NCBI GenBank assembly: GCA_900551075.1
Contig: URVB01000001.1
Location: 124,001 to 188,000 of the forward strand
Length of the DNA stretch: 64,000 nt
Origin: an uncultured Blautia sp.
GTDB taxonomy: Bacteria > Bacillota > Clostridia > Lachnospirales > Lachnospiraceae
Direction: 5' to 3'
Shown here: positions 17,868-25,911 of the stretch, piece by piece
Layout: the number at the start of each line of letters is the position of its first letter
Numbering within the stretch: position 1 is the first letter of the stretch
The notes under the pieces: generated by a model
What the model was told of the DNA's origin: nothing
Databases searched by the model: none
Seen by the model: the letters and a program-made list of their open reading frames with translations, nothing else
Made by a program: the position numbers and the translations under genes

Positions 17868-19022
17868 TTACTGAAGCCTGTGCATATATGTAAGCTCACC
17901 CGGCGTCTCCGTTTCCGTGAGCATCGTGTGAATGTCCTCAATCATAACGCCAAGCCCCGTAGTTTCCTGAAACAGATTCTTCTCTGTACACCAGACATTT
18001 CCATCCTGAACTGCCTTAAAGTCCTTCAAAAGCGGGCTTTTATCCAACAATTCATCCAAAGTCTGCAGTTCTCCATCTATCGTACTATTATAAATAATAT
18101 AGTCGGCATCCTTTGCCCTTGCATAAAATTCTTCCATATCCATATTGACCGTAGACAAAGCATTGTCATCCTCGCCAAGATCATCAAAGATATACCTGCC
18201 GCCTGCCAGCTCAATCATTCTGGAAACATAATCATCTGACTTTCGGACATTGGCAGTTCCCATGGTATTGATATAGAAAAATGCCACTGTTTTTCCTGTC
18301 CCCTCCTGTGACAGAACTGCCTCCACCTTATCCGCCTGTTCTTGAAAAAGCTCCTCTGCCATCTCTTCCTTATCAAGAAGCGCGGCATACAGCTTTATCC
18401 ACTCCGTTCTTCCCAGTGGGTGACTTTCGTAACTGGAACGCTCCACCAGTACCGGAATACCAAACTGCTCCAATTTTTCTTTTACCTCCGGCGTATGATA
18501 GATCATCGTCGATTCTATGGCAAGATCACAGCCCTTATCCAGAATCAGCTCATAATCCGGAGCACTGTATTTTCCGGCAAATGCAATACTGCCATCCTCA
18601 AGAGCCTCTTTGGCTGCTTCCATATACCAGCCGGACGCATCTGTTCCGGACAGGCTGATTCTGTCCAGACTGTCAAGAGCACAGAACAAATCCATAGCAG
18701 AGGTAGCCACCAGGTAAATATTCTTAAGAGGCTTGTGAATCACTGTAATATCCTCACCCGGATCCTCCGGAGCCTTTCCGTTTTCCGGCACAAGCAGAAA
18801 ACGGCCGCTGTCCGCAACAGACACCAGCACGTATCCTTCTTCATAATAATCCACAGTAAACTGGTCTGCATACTGCAGTTCCATACTATGATCATAGGTC
18901 AGCCCCTTAAGCAGGACCGGCTCGTTTTCCGCGGCTTCCGCCGCCTGTACGGGGAACGCACGGAACAGCACAGAAGCCAGCATGACTGCCGCAGTCAATA
19001 CGGCGCAACACTTCTTATTCAT
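17868..19022 (-). CDS. Type III periplasmic-binding-protein family substrate receptor
   Basis: The 384-residue exported receptor of the ABC importer has a signal peptide of ~28 residues ending FPVQA. No lipobox cysteine follows it, which is unusual for a Gram-positive binding protein; the only early cysteines are C5 and C6 in the n-region. The BtuF/FecB fold shows as KNIYLVATSAMDLFCALDSLDRISLSG, GKYSAPDYELILDKGCDLAIES and GGRYIFDDLGEDDNALSTVNMDMEEF. Its start codon overlaps the preceding stop (TAATG), so expression is coupled to the NEAT-like gene. It may be held at the surface by partners. Confidence 0.88.
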   Translation of the reverse strand: MNKKCCAVLTAAVMLASVLFRAFPVQAAEAAENEPVLLKGLTYDHSMELQYADQFTVDYYEEGYVLVSVADSGRFLLVPENGKAPEDPGEDITVIHKPLKNIYLVATSAMDLFCALDSLDRISLSGTDASGWYMEAAKEALEDGSIAFAGKYSAPDYELILDKGCDLAIESTMIYHTPEVKEKLEQFGIPVLVERSSYESHPLGRTEWIKLYAALLDKEEMAEELFQEQADKVEAVLSQEGTGKTVAFFYINTMGTANVRKSDDYVSRMIELAGGRYIFDDLGEDDNALSTVNMDMEEFYARAKDADYIIYNSTIDGELQTLDELLDKSPLLKDFKAVQDGNVWCTEKNLFQETTGLGVMIEDIHTMLTETETPGELTYMHRLQ

Positions 19023-19903
19023 TACTTTTCCTTTTTCAATGTTGAAGAATCAAAAGTCAATGTGTAATCAATCTCATGGGGTGTGCTCATGGCAACTGTA
19101 TCGGCAGTAACCGAAATCTTACAGTCAAAGGCGGTTACAGGAATCTCAAAAACAGAATTTCCTTCATCGTTTACCGGTTCATATTTTTCACCGTCTACAA
19201 TCATATAATCGTAATTCGGACTGCTAAAGACAATCTCTGCAATTGCCTTCTGATCCTGAATTTTCACTACAGCGGGAGTTTCCACAGTTGCTTTGCCGGA
19301 GCCGCCCTCCAAAACAACCTCGGCCGTATAATTTCCATCTTCCAGATGCAAAGCTGCCGCAGCCGCCTCTCCACCGGATCCCGTCTCCGGCCGGGGATCC
19401 TTTACACTGACCTTATGATCGTACCATTTTCCTTTTTTTCCAAGAAGTGCAACCTCAAACTCCTCATCAATAGAGGGCACAGGAATATCAAACCCATAAA
19501 CCTCTTCTTCCCATCCGTCGCTGTAAGTCACCTTGTCTGTTGTCGGTTCAAGAAGCTCCGCCCCTTCCTTCCGGGCATCTTCTGCGGTTCCCGCAAAAAG
19601 ATTAAGGATACTCTTGGACACAAGGCTGACGTGAATGGTCATTTTGCCCTCTTCCACGGTCAGGATTCCACGGCCTTCATTGGCCTCGTTCACATGAAAC
19701 ATACTGCTGTCCGTATTAAATTCCGCACTGTAAATCCCATCCTCCAGTACACATTCCCCGGAACCAGTACCCGCCGTTTCGCTGTCTGGTGCTCCAGCAG
19801 CCGTTTCCTCTGTTTCTTCTGCCAGAACGGAATGATACCCGGCAAAAAATACGGATGTACTGATTGCTAATAAAGCCAGGGCTAAGAAACGCTTCATTTT
19901 CAT
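19022..19903 (-). CDS. Exported NEAT-like double-domain protein
   Basis: The 293-residue protein has a signal peptide (1-28, ending YHSVLA) and two beta-rich repeats. The first starts LEDGIYSAEFNTDSS near residue 57 and the second LEDGNYTAEVVLEGG near residue 189, carrying the tyrosine-rich SSPNYDYMIVDGEKYEPVN. Both resemble NEAT-type modules that bind heme or related tetrapyrroles in Gram-positive uptake systems; the family assignment is by pattern only. It has no sortase motif. Position between exported CbiK and the ABC receptor suggests it passes a metal-tetrapyrrole to the importer. Confidence 0.65.
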   Translation of the reverse strand: MKMKRFLALALLAISTSVFFAGYHSVLAEETEETAAGAPDSETAGTGSGECVLEDGIYSAEFNTDSSMFHVNEANEGRGILTVEEGKMTIHVSLVSKSILNLFAGTAEDARKEGAELLEPTTDKVTYSDGWEEEVYGFDIPVPSIDEEFEVALLGKKGKWYDHKVSVKDPRPETGSGGEAAAAALHLEDGNYTAEVVLEGGSGKATVETPAVVKIQDQKAIAEIVFSSPNYDYMIVDGEKYEPVNDEGNSVFEIPVTAFDCKISVTADTVAMSTPHEIDYTLTFDSSTLKKEK

Positions 19904-19924
19904 TTTTTATTCTCCTTAATGACA

Positions 19925-19959
19925 ACTGCCCGGAAATCGCCTAACGCCTTCCGGGCAGT
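19925..19959 (-). promoter_or_regulatory. Intercistronic hairpin between cbiK and the NEAT-like gene
   Basis: ACTGCCCGGAA (19925-19935) pairs perfectly with TTCCGGGCAGT (19949-19959). No T-run follows on the minus strand, so this is more likely a processing or stability hairpin that sets different levels of CbiK and the transport genes than a full terminator. Confidence 0.65.
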
Positions 19960-19985
19960 CATATCTCTGAATGATCTTGTGAGCC

Positions 19986-21257
19986 TTATTCTGCTAAAGA
20001 ATCGATAGCTGCCTTTGTATGGACAACATAAAGCTGTTTCACTGCATCGATTCTGCCAAGTCCGGCAATCTGAGTATCCACACTGTCAAAGCTTCCGGAC
20101 GCTTCGAACATGCTCTTCCAGGAATCTTCTTCACTGCCGGCCATATCATTGTTTGCATGATCACCGGCAACTACCATAAGCGGACGGAGAATAACGTTCT
20201 TATAGCCTGCCTCTTTTACTTTGTCAATAACAGCTTCGCAGGCAGTATCTTCCGGTTCACCTTCTACGGTACCGATAAATACATTCTTGTATCCAAGTTC
20301 TTCCATCTGTGTCTGCATCTGGCTGTAGCTTACCTTCGCTGTGTGGGAAGTTCCATGTCCCAGAAATACAAATGCCGTACCATCCTCTTGTGCTGCATCA
20401 ATGCTTTCATACTCTGCTCCTGCGACCGCTTCATCAGTAACAGCCTTTGCGACTGCTGCTTTATCTTCATTGACAACGCCTGCATCATCACCTACTTCGC
20501 CCAGAAGCGGCTCTGCAATGGCAACTGCCTCAAATTTGTCTTTGTACTCTTCGATCGCTTCCACCATTTCATCATACTCGGCACCATGCATTAAATGGGT
20601 AGGCTGTACAACCAGATTCTTAACACCGTTCTCTGCTGCACGATCCAATGCCTGCTGCATATTATCAATACATTCTCCATCCCTTGCCTGTACATGGTTG
20701 ATAATAATCTGAGCAGTAAATGCTCTTCTTACAGCCCAATCCGGATATGCTTCTTTTAAGGAATCCTCAATTCCCTTAATATCTTCTACGCGGCTGTCAT
20801 TATAAGAGGTACCAAAGCTTACTACCAGAAGCTCATTTTCACCGATTTCATCCCCATTAAGAGTATCATCCTTAGAGGCATCCCCCGTATCAAGGCCAAA
20901 GTAATCCGGACTTGCCTCTTCTCCCTCTACCAGTTCCTTCTGTGCATCTGTCAGGCTGTCCCAGGCTTCTTTTGCAGCCTTGCAGTCTTCATCAGTAGTA
21001 TCCGTTCTTTCCTGAACATAAATTTTATCAATCAAAGCAGCTACGTTGTCTGCTGCCTCCTGATCTGCATCAGTACCTTCCTCTGCTGGCTCACCGGCTG
21101 TTTCTTCTGATGCTTCCTCAGCCTCTTCTGCCGCTTCCTCAGCAGGTTCTCCAACTACTGTTTCTTCCTCTGCCGCATACGCCGTTACAGTTCCCATCAT
21201 CATAAGGGTACTTACGGAAAGACTCAGTGCCAATGCTTTTAATGCTTTGTTTTTCAT
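19986..21257 (-). CDS. cbiK: Exported anaerobic cobalt chelatase (CbiK family)
   Basis: Class II chelatase that inserts Co2+ into sirohydrochlorin. The 423-residue protein starts at ATG 21257 with a near-perfect AAGGAGGAGATATAC upstream. A signal peptide (1-26, ending VTAYA) and a ~45-residue Glu/Ala-rich acidic linker precede the chelatase. Expected active-site regions are visible: VSFGTSYNDSR, QPTHLMHGAEYDEM, FLGHGTSHTAKVSY and VVAGDHANNDMAG, which supply the metal-binding histidines. Cytoplasmic CbiK is ~260 residues and unexported; exported forms are known in Desulfovibrio. Outside the membrane it may serve scavenging or metal loading of porphyrinoids rather than de novo synthesis (inference). 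Under cobalamin riboswitch control. Confidence 0.92.
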   Translation of the reverse strand: MKNKALKALALSLSVSTLMMMGTVTAYAAEEETVVGEPAEEAAEEAEEASEETAGEPAEEGTDADQEAADNVAALIDKIYVQERTDTTDEDCKAAKEAWDSLTDAQKELVEGEEASPDYFGLDTGDASKDDTLNGDEIGENELLVVSFGTSYNDSRVEDIKGIEDSLKEAYPDWAVRRAFTAQIIINHVQARDGECIDNMQQALDRAAENGVKNLVVQPTHLMHGAEYDEMVEAIEEYKDKFEAVAIAEPLLGEVGDDAGVVNEDKAAVAKAVTDEAVAGAEYESIDAAQEDGTAFVFLGHGTSHTAKVSYSQMQTQMEELGYKNVFIGTVEGEPEDTACEAVIDKVKEAGYKNVILRPLMVVAGDHANNDMAGSEEDSWKSMFEASGSFDSVDTQIAGLGRIDAVKQLYVVHTKAAIDSLAE

Positions 21258-21376
21258 GTATATCTCCTCCTTAACTTGTGAGAAATTAAAAATTAAATGT
21301 TTCTGATGTATCTTCAATTTCTGCATCAGCGATTTCGTAAGGTACGACAACATGAATGCAACAATGCCTATGAGAT

Positions 21377-21407
21377 AAAAAATCCTCTCACCAAAAGGGC
21401 AAAAGGA
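21377..21407 (-). terminator. Riboswitch expression-platform terminator
   Basis: On the minus strand a 10-bp stem with several G-U pairs (21398-21407 with 21383-21392), a 5-nt loop and then six T lies between the cobalamin aptamer and cbiK. B12 binding would favour this terminator and shut off the operon. Confidence 0.7.
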
Positions 21408-21489
21408 CCGAAATGGAAATAAACAGGTTTATGTTTTTCCTGATCGGTACAATCAATGACTCGTGATCTGGAACTCATGTTCCCGTACC

Positions 21490-21668
21490 AACAGCAGGCA
21501 GGTTTCCTGGCTTATAAATCTACATACAAAGTTACCTTCCCGGTTTCCCAGTGGCCTGCATTTCTGCTTCAACTTTGTACTCCTTAATTACAGTGACGAG
21601 ATCGTACAGGATTTGCACCTGTTTCCCTTTTAACCGAATGGACATATGTTCTCTTCAGCACCTGTTGT
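21490..21668 (-). ncRNA. Cobalamin riboswitch
   Basis: The minus-strand RNA carries the expected consensus pieces in order: GGGAAACAGGTGCAAATCC, the CACTGTAA segment, GCCACTGGGAAACCGGGAAG, and the B12 box AGCCAGGAAACCTGCC (rc of 21498-21513). Outer P1 pairing is CAACAG with CTGTTG (21663-21668 with 21490-21495). It sits ~230 nt before the cbiK start, followed by an intrinsic terminator, so it should repress cbiK, the NEAT-like gene and the ABC importer when adenosylcobalamin is plentiful. Confidence 0.93.
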
Positions 21669-21786
21669 TCTCTATTCAATTTTTTCTATCATATCACAAT
21701 GTTAATAAAAATACAAGTTTTTTGCTCATATTCTTATATTTTATCAAATAACTATGCCTGGCACAGCAAGTATACGGAAACTGTTT

Positions 21787-21951
21787 TTATGGTTCATCCT
21801 TACACAGCGCCTGTCGTGCTAATACGGCCTCAAGCATATCTCCAAGAGCTACAAGATCGGCAGCCAGTGCAGCCAATTCTTTCTCGGAAAGACATTCCGC
21901 AAGCTTACAGGCGACTGAGGACAAAAAAAACAAGTTTGAGCAGCAATTCAT
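21787..21951 (-). CDS. Small conserved-looking 54-residue protein
   Basis: The frame encodes MNCCSNLFFLSSVACKLAEC followed by LSEKELAALAADLVALGDML and a basic tail ending CKDEP. GGGAGA lies 9 nt before the ATG. A hydrophobic N-terminal third with three cysteines is followed by an amphipathic Leu/Ala helix. I recall short Lachnospiraceae proteins with the same LAxDLxxLGDML pattern (possibly the DUF6774 type), but no function is known to me. It lies alone, upstream of the riboswitch on the same strand and divergent from cotJ. Confidence 0.65.
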   Translation of the reverse strand: MNCCSNLFFLSSVACKLAECLSEKELAALAADLVALGDMLEAVLARQALCKDEP

Positions 21952-22110
21952 TTGAGAAGGTCTCCCAGATTTTTTCTATATCATATGCGGAACACACATA
22001 GCTTGATATTTATAGGAAAAAGGAAGGCCGGGAACTCTTATGCACACACTTCAGGACTTATGACATAAAATATAGAGTAACATAATATTGGAATCAGAAA
22101 GGATATGTTC

Positions 22111-22446
22111 ATGGAAAATTATCATCAGAACCGTCCGTGCAGCCGTCCTTACCATACTACCTGCGGTATGGCAAGACCTCATATGAATATGAATGAAAGA
22201 ATGAACAATCGAAATGCTGAACGGAATGAATGTATGAGAGAAGACCGATGCGGATGCCATATGCCCGGCACTAACTCTTTAAACGCAGAAATGTACCGGC
22301 ATATTGACCAAATGACGCCTGCCATGGCCTATGTGCCCTGCCAGAAATTCAACACTACCTTTGATCTCTGTTATGCGCTCAGTGTGGGAACCGTATTCCC
22401 TGAACTGTGCAAGCCATTCTGCGGAAAGAGAGGTGTCAGACGATGA
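22111..22446 (+). CDS. cotJA: Spore coat associated protein CotJA
   Basis: Inner spore-coat protein of the cotJABC operon, expressed in the mother cell. The 111-residue product is rich in His, Arg, Asn and Met at the N-terminus. The CotJA domain follows: AYVPCQKFNTTFDLCYALSVGTVFPELCKPF. I start at ATG 22111 (AAAGG 9 nt upstream) rather than at 22105, which is too close to the RBS. Its stop overlaps the cotJB start (ATGA). Intact. Confidence 0.9.
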   Translation: MENYHQNRPCSRPYHTTCGMARPHMNMNERMNNRNAERNECMREDRCGCHMPGTNSLNAEMYRHIDQMTPAMAYVPCQKFNTTFDLCYALSVGTVFPELCKPFCGKRGVRR

Positions 22447-22727
22447 TGTATACGAATCAGTCCAGTGCCAGAGGACAGCTTCTCCAGGAAATCAATGAAA
22501 CCAGTTTCGCAGTAGACGATATTCTTCTCTATCTGGATACTCATCCCTGCGATCAGGAAGCGCTTGCCTTCTATAAAGAGAATGTCACAAAACGCAGAAA
22601 GCTGATGTCCGAATATGCCCGGAACTACGGTCCTCTGACGATTGATGATGCCGCAGAGTCCTGTGGTGACACCTGGAAGTGGATGGAACAGCCATTCCCA
22701 TGGGAAAAGGAAGGAGAGTGCAGATAA
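22443..22727 (+). CDS. cotJB: Spore coat protein CotJB
   Basis: The 94-residue CotJB domain starts MMYTNQSSARGQLLQEINET, with DDILLYLDTHPCDQEALAFY and YGPLTIDDA typical of the family, and ends in KWMEQPFPWE. GAGAGGTG upstream and the 4-nt overlap with cotJA support the start. The cotJC start follows after 3 nt, so the operon head is undisturbed. CotJB and CotJC interact in the coat of Bacillus species (known for the family). Confidence 0.92.
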   Translation: MMYTNQSSARGQLLQEINETSFAVDDILLYLDTHPCDQEALAFYKENVTKRRKLMSEYARNYGPLTIDDAAESCGDTWKWMEQPFPWEKEGECR

Positions 22728-22730
22728 CGT

Positions 22731-22924
22731 ATGTGGAATTATGAAAAAAGATTGCAGTATCCTGTAAACATCAAAACTCCAAATGCAAAGCTGGCCCAGT
22801 TTATCATGAGTCAATATGGGGGACCGGATGGTGAGATCAGTGCCTCCCTGCGTTACCTTTCACAGCGCTTTATTATGCCGAACAGAATGTCTACTGCTGT
22901 ACTGAATGATATCGGTACAGAAGA
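22731..22924 (+). CDS. cotJC: cotJC segment 1 of 4 (manganese catalase, interrupted)
   Basis: Codes for residues 1-64 and the first two bases of codon 65 of the CotJC manganese catalase: MWNYEKRLQYPVNIKTPNAK through AVLNDIGTE. It includes predicted Mn ligand E35. In the present arrangement the frame runs into element 1 and stops after VHRG at 22943, giving a 70-residue product without a complete metal site. Normal CotJC is ~190-210 residues. Segment 2 resumes 3.0 kb downstream in the correct phase (LAHMEMISTIVHQ). Confidence 0.93.
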
Positions 22925-22949
22925 ATCTGTACACAGAGGATAGACATAA
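22905..22949 (+). other. attL of element 1
   Basis: The host side is cotJC codons ~59-65 and the core is GA at 22923-22924. The element arm 22926-22949 is an imperfect inverted copy of the arm at 25912-25936, sharing GACATAA at the far end and AGAGG in the middle. The arm ends 25 nt from the GA, the same distance as on the right. Confidence 0.8.
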
Positions 22950-23008
22950 AGAGGCTTTGCACCTTTAATCCCTCCGTTGCATATTTTAATAAAAAAGGAG
23001 TCTTTTAT

Positions 23009-23197
23009 ATGCCAGAGGATTTTGATAGCCTTTTCCGGGATAATCGCCGCAGACGCGACTGCCCTCCGTGTCCTCCATGCCGATGCGGCTGGGACCGCCG
23101 GGACGACCGCAGGGATGACAGACGCGACGACCGCAGGGATAACAGACGTGACGACCGCAGAGATGACAGGCGTGACGACCGCTGGACCTGGAGATGA
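23009..23197 (+). CDS. Small Asp/Arg-repeat protein
   Basis: The 62-residue product has a Cys/Pro-rich head (CPPCPPCRCGW, residues 18-28) followed by about eight tandem R-R/N-D-D units (residues 30-58) and WTWR. A strong RBS (AAGGAG) lies before the ATG. The DNA is a tandem repeat, so the length may vary between strains. The charge pattern RRDD suggests a self-associating or nucleic-acid/polyanion-associating peptide; coat-like roles are conceivable given the cotJ location. I do not recognise a family. Confidence 0.65.
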   Translation: MPEDFDSLFRDNRRRRDCPPCPPCRCGWDRRDDRRDDRRDDRRDNRRDDRRDDRRDDRWTWR

Positions 23198-23323
23198 TAT
23201 AGACAGGAGCTGCTTCGGCGGCTCCTTTATTAGAATAAATCCTTATATTTTTGAAAATCATTTTAAATTACACACATAATTTTCTCCGCTTCGGACATCC
23301 TAGCATTGAAAGGACGGTGTATT

Positions 23324-23476
23324 ATGTCAGAAAAAAAGAACTCTTCCAAAAACGTTTATGACGATGGCAATATTCCGGAAATTGATCTTCCGAAGGACGC
23401 ATGGATCACAGAACCTCTGCCGGAATCCACAAGGCCGAGAAAGGATGGACCCGGAGGTGACGGGGATGATCAATAA
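23324..23476 (+). CDS. Small acidic 50-residue protein
   Basis: A frame shorter than usual cut-offs: MSEKKNSSKNVYDDGNIPEI, then a DLPKDAWITEPLPE segment and a Gly/Asp-rich tail PGGDGDDQ. The RBS is weak (AAAGGACGG). It overlaps the next gene by 11 nt, and the GGAGGTGA inside its 3' end is the RBS of that gene, a sign that both are real and coupled. Function unknown. Confidence 0.6.
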   Translation: MSEKKNSSKNVYDDGNIPEIDLPKDAWITEPLPESTRPRKDGPGGDGDDQ

Positions 23477-23642
23477 TGAAGAGCTCCCCATCGGATTCAC
23501 TATGGAACTTGCCCAGCATTCTGATGTTCTGAATCACTTTTCTCATTTATCGAAACAGGAACAGGAATCTGTGATCGAGGGTGCCCGCAGTATAAAATCG
23601 CATAACGAAATGCGCAATTACGTGGAGTCTCTCTTCAAGTAG
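23466..23642 (+). CDS. Small helical 58-residue protein
   Basis: Begins MINNEELPIGFTMELAQHSD and continues with a helical HFSHLSKQEQESVIEGARSI region. The start is fixed by GGAGGTGA ending 5 nt upstream at 23460. Short Clostridial proteins with the pattern LPIGFxMxLAQ...FSxLSxxEQ...EMRxYV are familiar to me but have no known role. It is coupled to the 50-residue gene. Confidence 0.65.
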   Translation: MINNEELPIGFTMELAQHSDVLNHFSHLSKQEQESVIEGARSIKSHNEMRNYVESLFK

Positions 23643-23790
23643 TATACTCTTCGGATATCCGGCATTTAAATTGTAAACAGCACAGCTCGGAGATATCGGC
23701 AAAGCTCGGAGCTGTGTGAATTATTCATTTAATTTTCTCTCATAATATGATATCATCCTCTTATAAAATTTTACAAAAGAGGAAAATCAT

Positions 23791-23988
23791 ATGAAACTTG
23801 AAAGGCTCCGCACATTGCGCATAAAACACCATTTAACACAGGCGCATATCGCAAAAGTTCTCCATATTTCGCAGCGCTGTTACTCTTACTATGAAACCGG
23901 CGTAAGGAATATTCCTGTCGAAACACTGATGGAATTATGCGATTACTATCACGTGTCAATGGACTATATTGTCGGACGGACGAATTAA
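23791..23988 (+). CDS. XRE-family helix-turn-helix regulator
   Basis: The 65-residue Cro/CI-type DNA-binding protein is little more than the HTH domain: LRIKHHLTQAHIAKVLHISQRCYSYYETG (residues 9-37), then IPVETLMELCDYYHVSMDYIVGRTN. RBS GAGGAAAATC precedes the ATG. The 148 bp upstream contain an inverted repeat (CACAGCTC 23681-23688 with GAGCTGTG 23709-23716). Such small repressors commonly control the recombinase of the same element; that role is inferred. Confidence 0.88.
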   Translation: MKLERLRTLRIKHHLTQAHIAKVLHISQRCYSYYETGVRNIPVETLMELCDYYHVSMDYIVGRTN

Positions 23989-24125
23989 ATTTTCCCGTCT
24001 GTTCTTTATTATTCTTAAGCATATATGCCGCCTCACTCCTGCATGGTTCAGCAGTGAGGCTTTCTTTGCATCTGCCTGTAACCATTTCAAGCCCTTTTCA
24101 TATCATAAAAGGGGGAGGCGATATT

Positions 24126-24290
24126 ATGGCAGTAATCAAAGAATTTACCATTGGAAAAGCCACCGTTGCCATCCATGACGATTTCTGCAAAACAAAGACT
24201 CCGGAACAGATACGGCAGACCATAGATAAAGTATCACAGAGAATCATGGACTACTACTATAATCACACAGCAGATAACCGTCCGGAATAA
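24126..24290 (+). CDS. 54-residue protein upstream of the recombinase
   Basis: Starts MAVIKEFTIGKATVAIHDDF, continues CKTKTPEQIRQTIDKVSQRI and ends NRPE. GGGGGAGG precedes the ATG. It lies 50 nt before the recombinase. Position and size fit a recombination-directionality or accessory factor, but no known excisionase motif is visible, so the role stays open. Confidence 0.6.
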   Translation: MAVIKEFTIGKATVAIHDDFCKTKTPEQIRQTIDKVSQRIMDYYYNHTADNRPE

Positions 24291-24340
24291 CTCCGCCGTA
24301 TTTTCCATAACTAAATTTCATATAAGGAACTGGTGATATA

Positions 24341-25900
24341 ATGGAAAGATATTGTCTTTATCTCCGCAAATCCCGTGCAGACTGTGAAGCTGAGGCCCGG
24401 GGCGAGACTGAAACACTGGCACGTCACGAAAAAATTCTTATGGAGCTTGCGGAAAAATTGCATTTACATATCACTGCTGTTTACCGGGAAATCGTATCCG
24501 GGGAGACCATTTCCGCCCGGCCGGTTATGCAGCAGCTTCTCTCTGAAGTAGAAAAAAACATATGGAATGGAGTACTTGTCGTGGAAGTGGAGCGTCTTGC
24601 CCGCGGTGATACCATTGATCAGGGCATCGTTTCCAGAACATTTCAGTACTCAGGCACCAAAATTATCACTCCTGCCAAGACCTATGATCCAAATAACGAA
24701 TTCGATGAGGAATATTTTGAGTTCGGTCTCTTTATGTCCAGACGAGAATATAAGACCATTAAACGGCGTCTGCACGCAGGAAGACTTTCATCTGTAAAGG
24801 AAGGAAAGTATGTGGGCAGCAAACCGCCGTATGGATATGCACGCATAAAACTCCCTCATGATAAGGGCTTCACCCTTTCTCCGATCCCGGAACAGGCACG
24901 TGTTGTCCAAATGATCTATGAATGGTACGTCAATGGCTTAAATGGGGATCGAATGGGGATTTCCAAAATCGTCCGGCAGCTTAATCTTCTTGGAATTCCG
25001 GCTCTCAATAAACCAACCTGGTCCCCCGGAACCGTAAGCGGTATCTTAACAAACCCTGTTTATACCGGAAAAGTAGCATGGAACCGCCGAAAAGCCGTAA
25101 AGCAGATTGCAGATGGGCAAGTAAGTATCACCCGGCCGCGTTCACCAGATTATCAGCTTTTTCAAGGTCTCCATCCACCGGTTGTTTCAAATGAATTATG
25201 GGAAAAAGCACAAACCATTCGCTCCCAAAATCCTTCCCGGCCGGTCAATACCCTCCGTACAGTCAGGAATCCTTTAGCAGGATTGGTCGTCTGCAGTCAC
25301 TGCGGCAGAAAAATGATCCGGCGTCCTTATCAGAAAAACGAACAGCCAGCCATGCTTATCTGCCCCTATACAGACTGTCCCACCGTCAGCAGCCGCCTGG
25401 ATCTGGTAGAACAAGCTATCCTCCATGGTCTGCAGGAGTTTTTAAAAAACTACAAAGCAAATCCTGATGCTGTCCTATCCAAATCAGATACACTTATCAA
25501 ATCCCTGGAGGAGGTTGTACAGAAACACCAGAATGTTCTCAAAGCTCTGAGCTGCCAGAAAACCAGGCAATACGAACTGCTGGAGCAGGGAAATTATACC
25601 ATGGACGTTTTTCTGGAGCGTTCCGAAGCTCTTGCCCAACAAATCGCCGCCTCCGCTGCCGCTCTTTCTGAAGCTGAGAAAAATCTGATGACTGAGCGGA
25701 ACCGGTCGCATAATTCCCAAAACCAGATGCCGAAATACGGACATCTATTGTCCGGTTACTGGAATTGGGACGCAAAAACACGTAATGACGTGCTGAAGGA
25801 ACTGCTTGAAAAGGTAATCTACACAAAACAAACAAAAAACAAACACAATGAAGGAAATACGCCTACTTTCGAATTGGAGTTATACCCCAAACTGCCCTAA
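24341..25900 (+). CDS. Large serine recombinase of element 1
   Basis: The 519-residue site-specific recombinase makes a staggered cut through a phosphoserine link. The catalytic serine is S11 in LYLRKSRAD and the resolvase domain spans ~1-150 (VERLARGD at ~84-90). The recombinase domain follows (~160-300; SKPPYGYARI, LTNPVYTGKVAWNRRK). The zinc ribbon uses C318, C321, C341 and C346, and a coiled coil lies at ~370-460. The 3' end is 38 nt from the element's right end. It differs clearly in sequence from the other two recombinases in cotJC. The obvious job is excision or integration at the cotJC GA site. Confidence 0.93.
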   Translation: MERYCLYLRKSRADCEAEARGETETLARHEKILMELAEKLHLHITAVYREIVSGETISARPVMQQLLSEVEKNIWNGVLVVEVERLARGDTIDQGIVSRTFQYSGTKIITPAKTYDPNNEFDEEYFEFGLFMSRREYKTIKRRLHAGRLSSVKEGKYVGSKPPYGYARIKLPHDKGFTLSPIPEQARVVQMIYEWYVNGLNGDRMGISKIVRQLNLLGIPALNKPTWSPGTVSGILTNPVYTGKVAWNRRKAVKQIADGQVSITRPRSPDYQLFQGLHPPVVSNELWEKAQTIRSQNPSRPVNTLRTVRNPLAGLVVCSHCGRKMIRRPYQKNEQPAMLICPYTDCPTVSSRLDLVEQAILHGLQEFLKNYKANPDAVLSKSDTLIKSLEEVVQKHQNVLKALSCQKTRQYELLEQGNYTMDVFLERSEALAQQIAASAAALSEAEKNLMTERNRSHNSQNQMPKYGHLLSGYWNWDAKTRNDVLKELLEKVIYTKQTKNKHNEGNTPTFELELYPKLP

Positions 25901-25911
25901 GACATCTTCTG

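Noticed and set aside
19022..21257. Interpretation of the importer operon as a simple ferric siderophore system
   Set aside because: The cobalamin riboswitch and exported CbiK point to corrinoid or tetrapyrrole use; siderophore import is not excluded but is less likely.
23097..23187. Tandem repeats as a CRISPR array
   Set aside because: The units are contiguous, code for RRDD and have no spacers; no cas genes are present.
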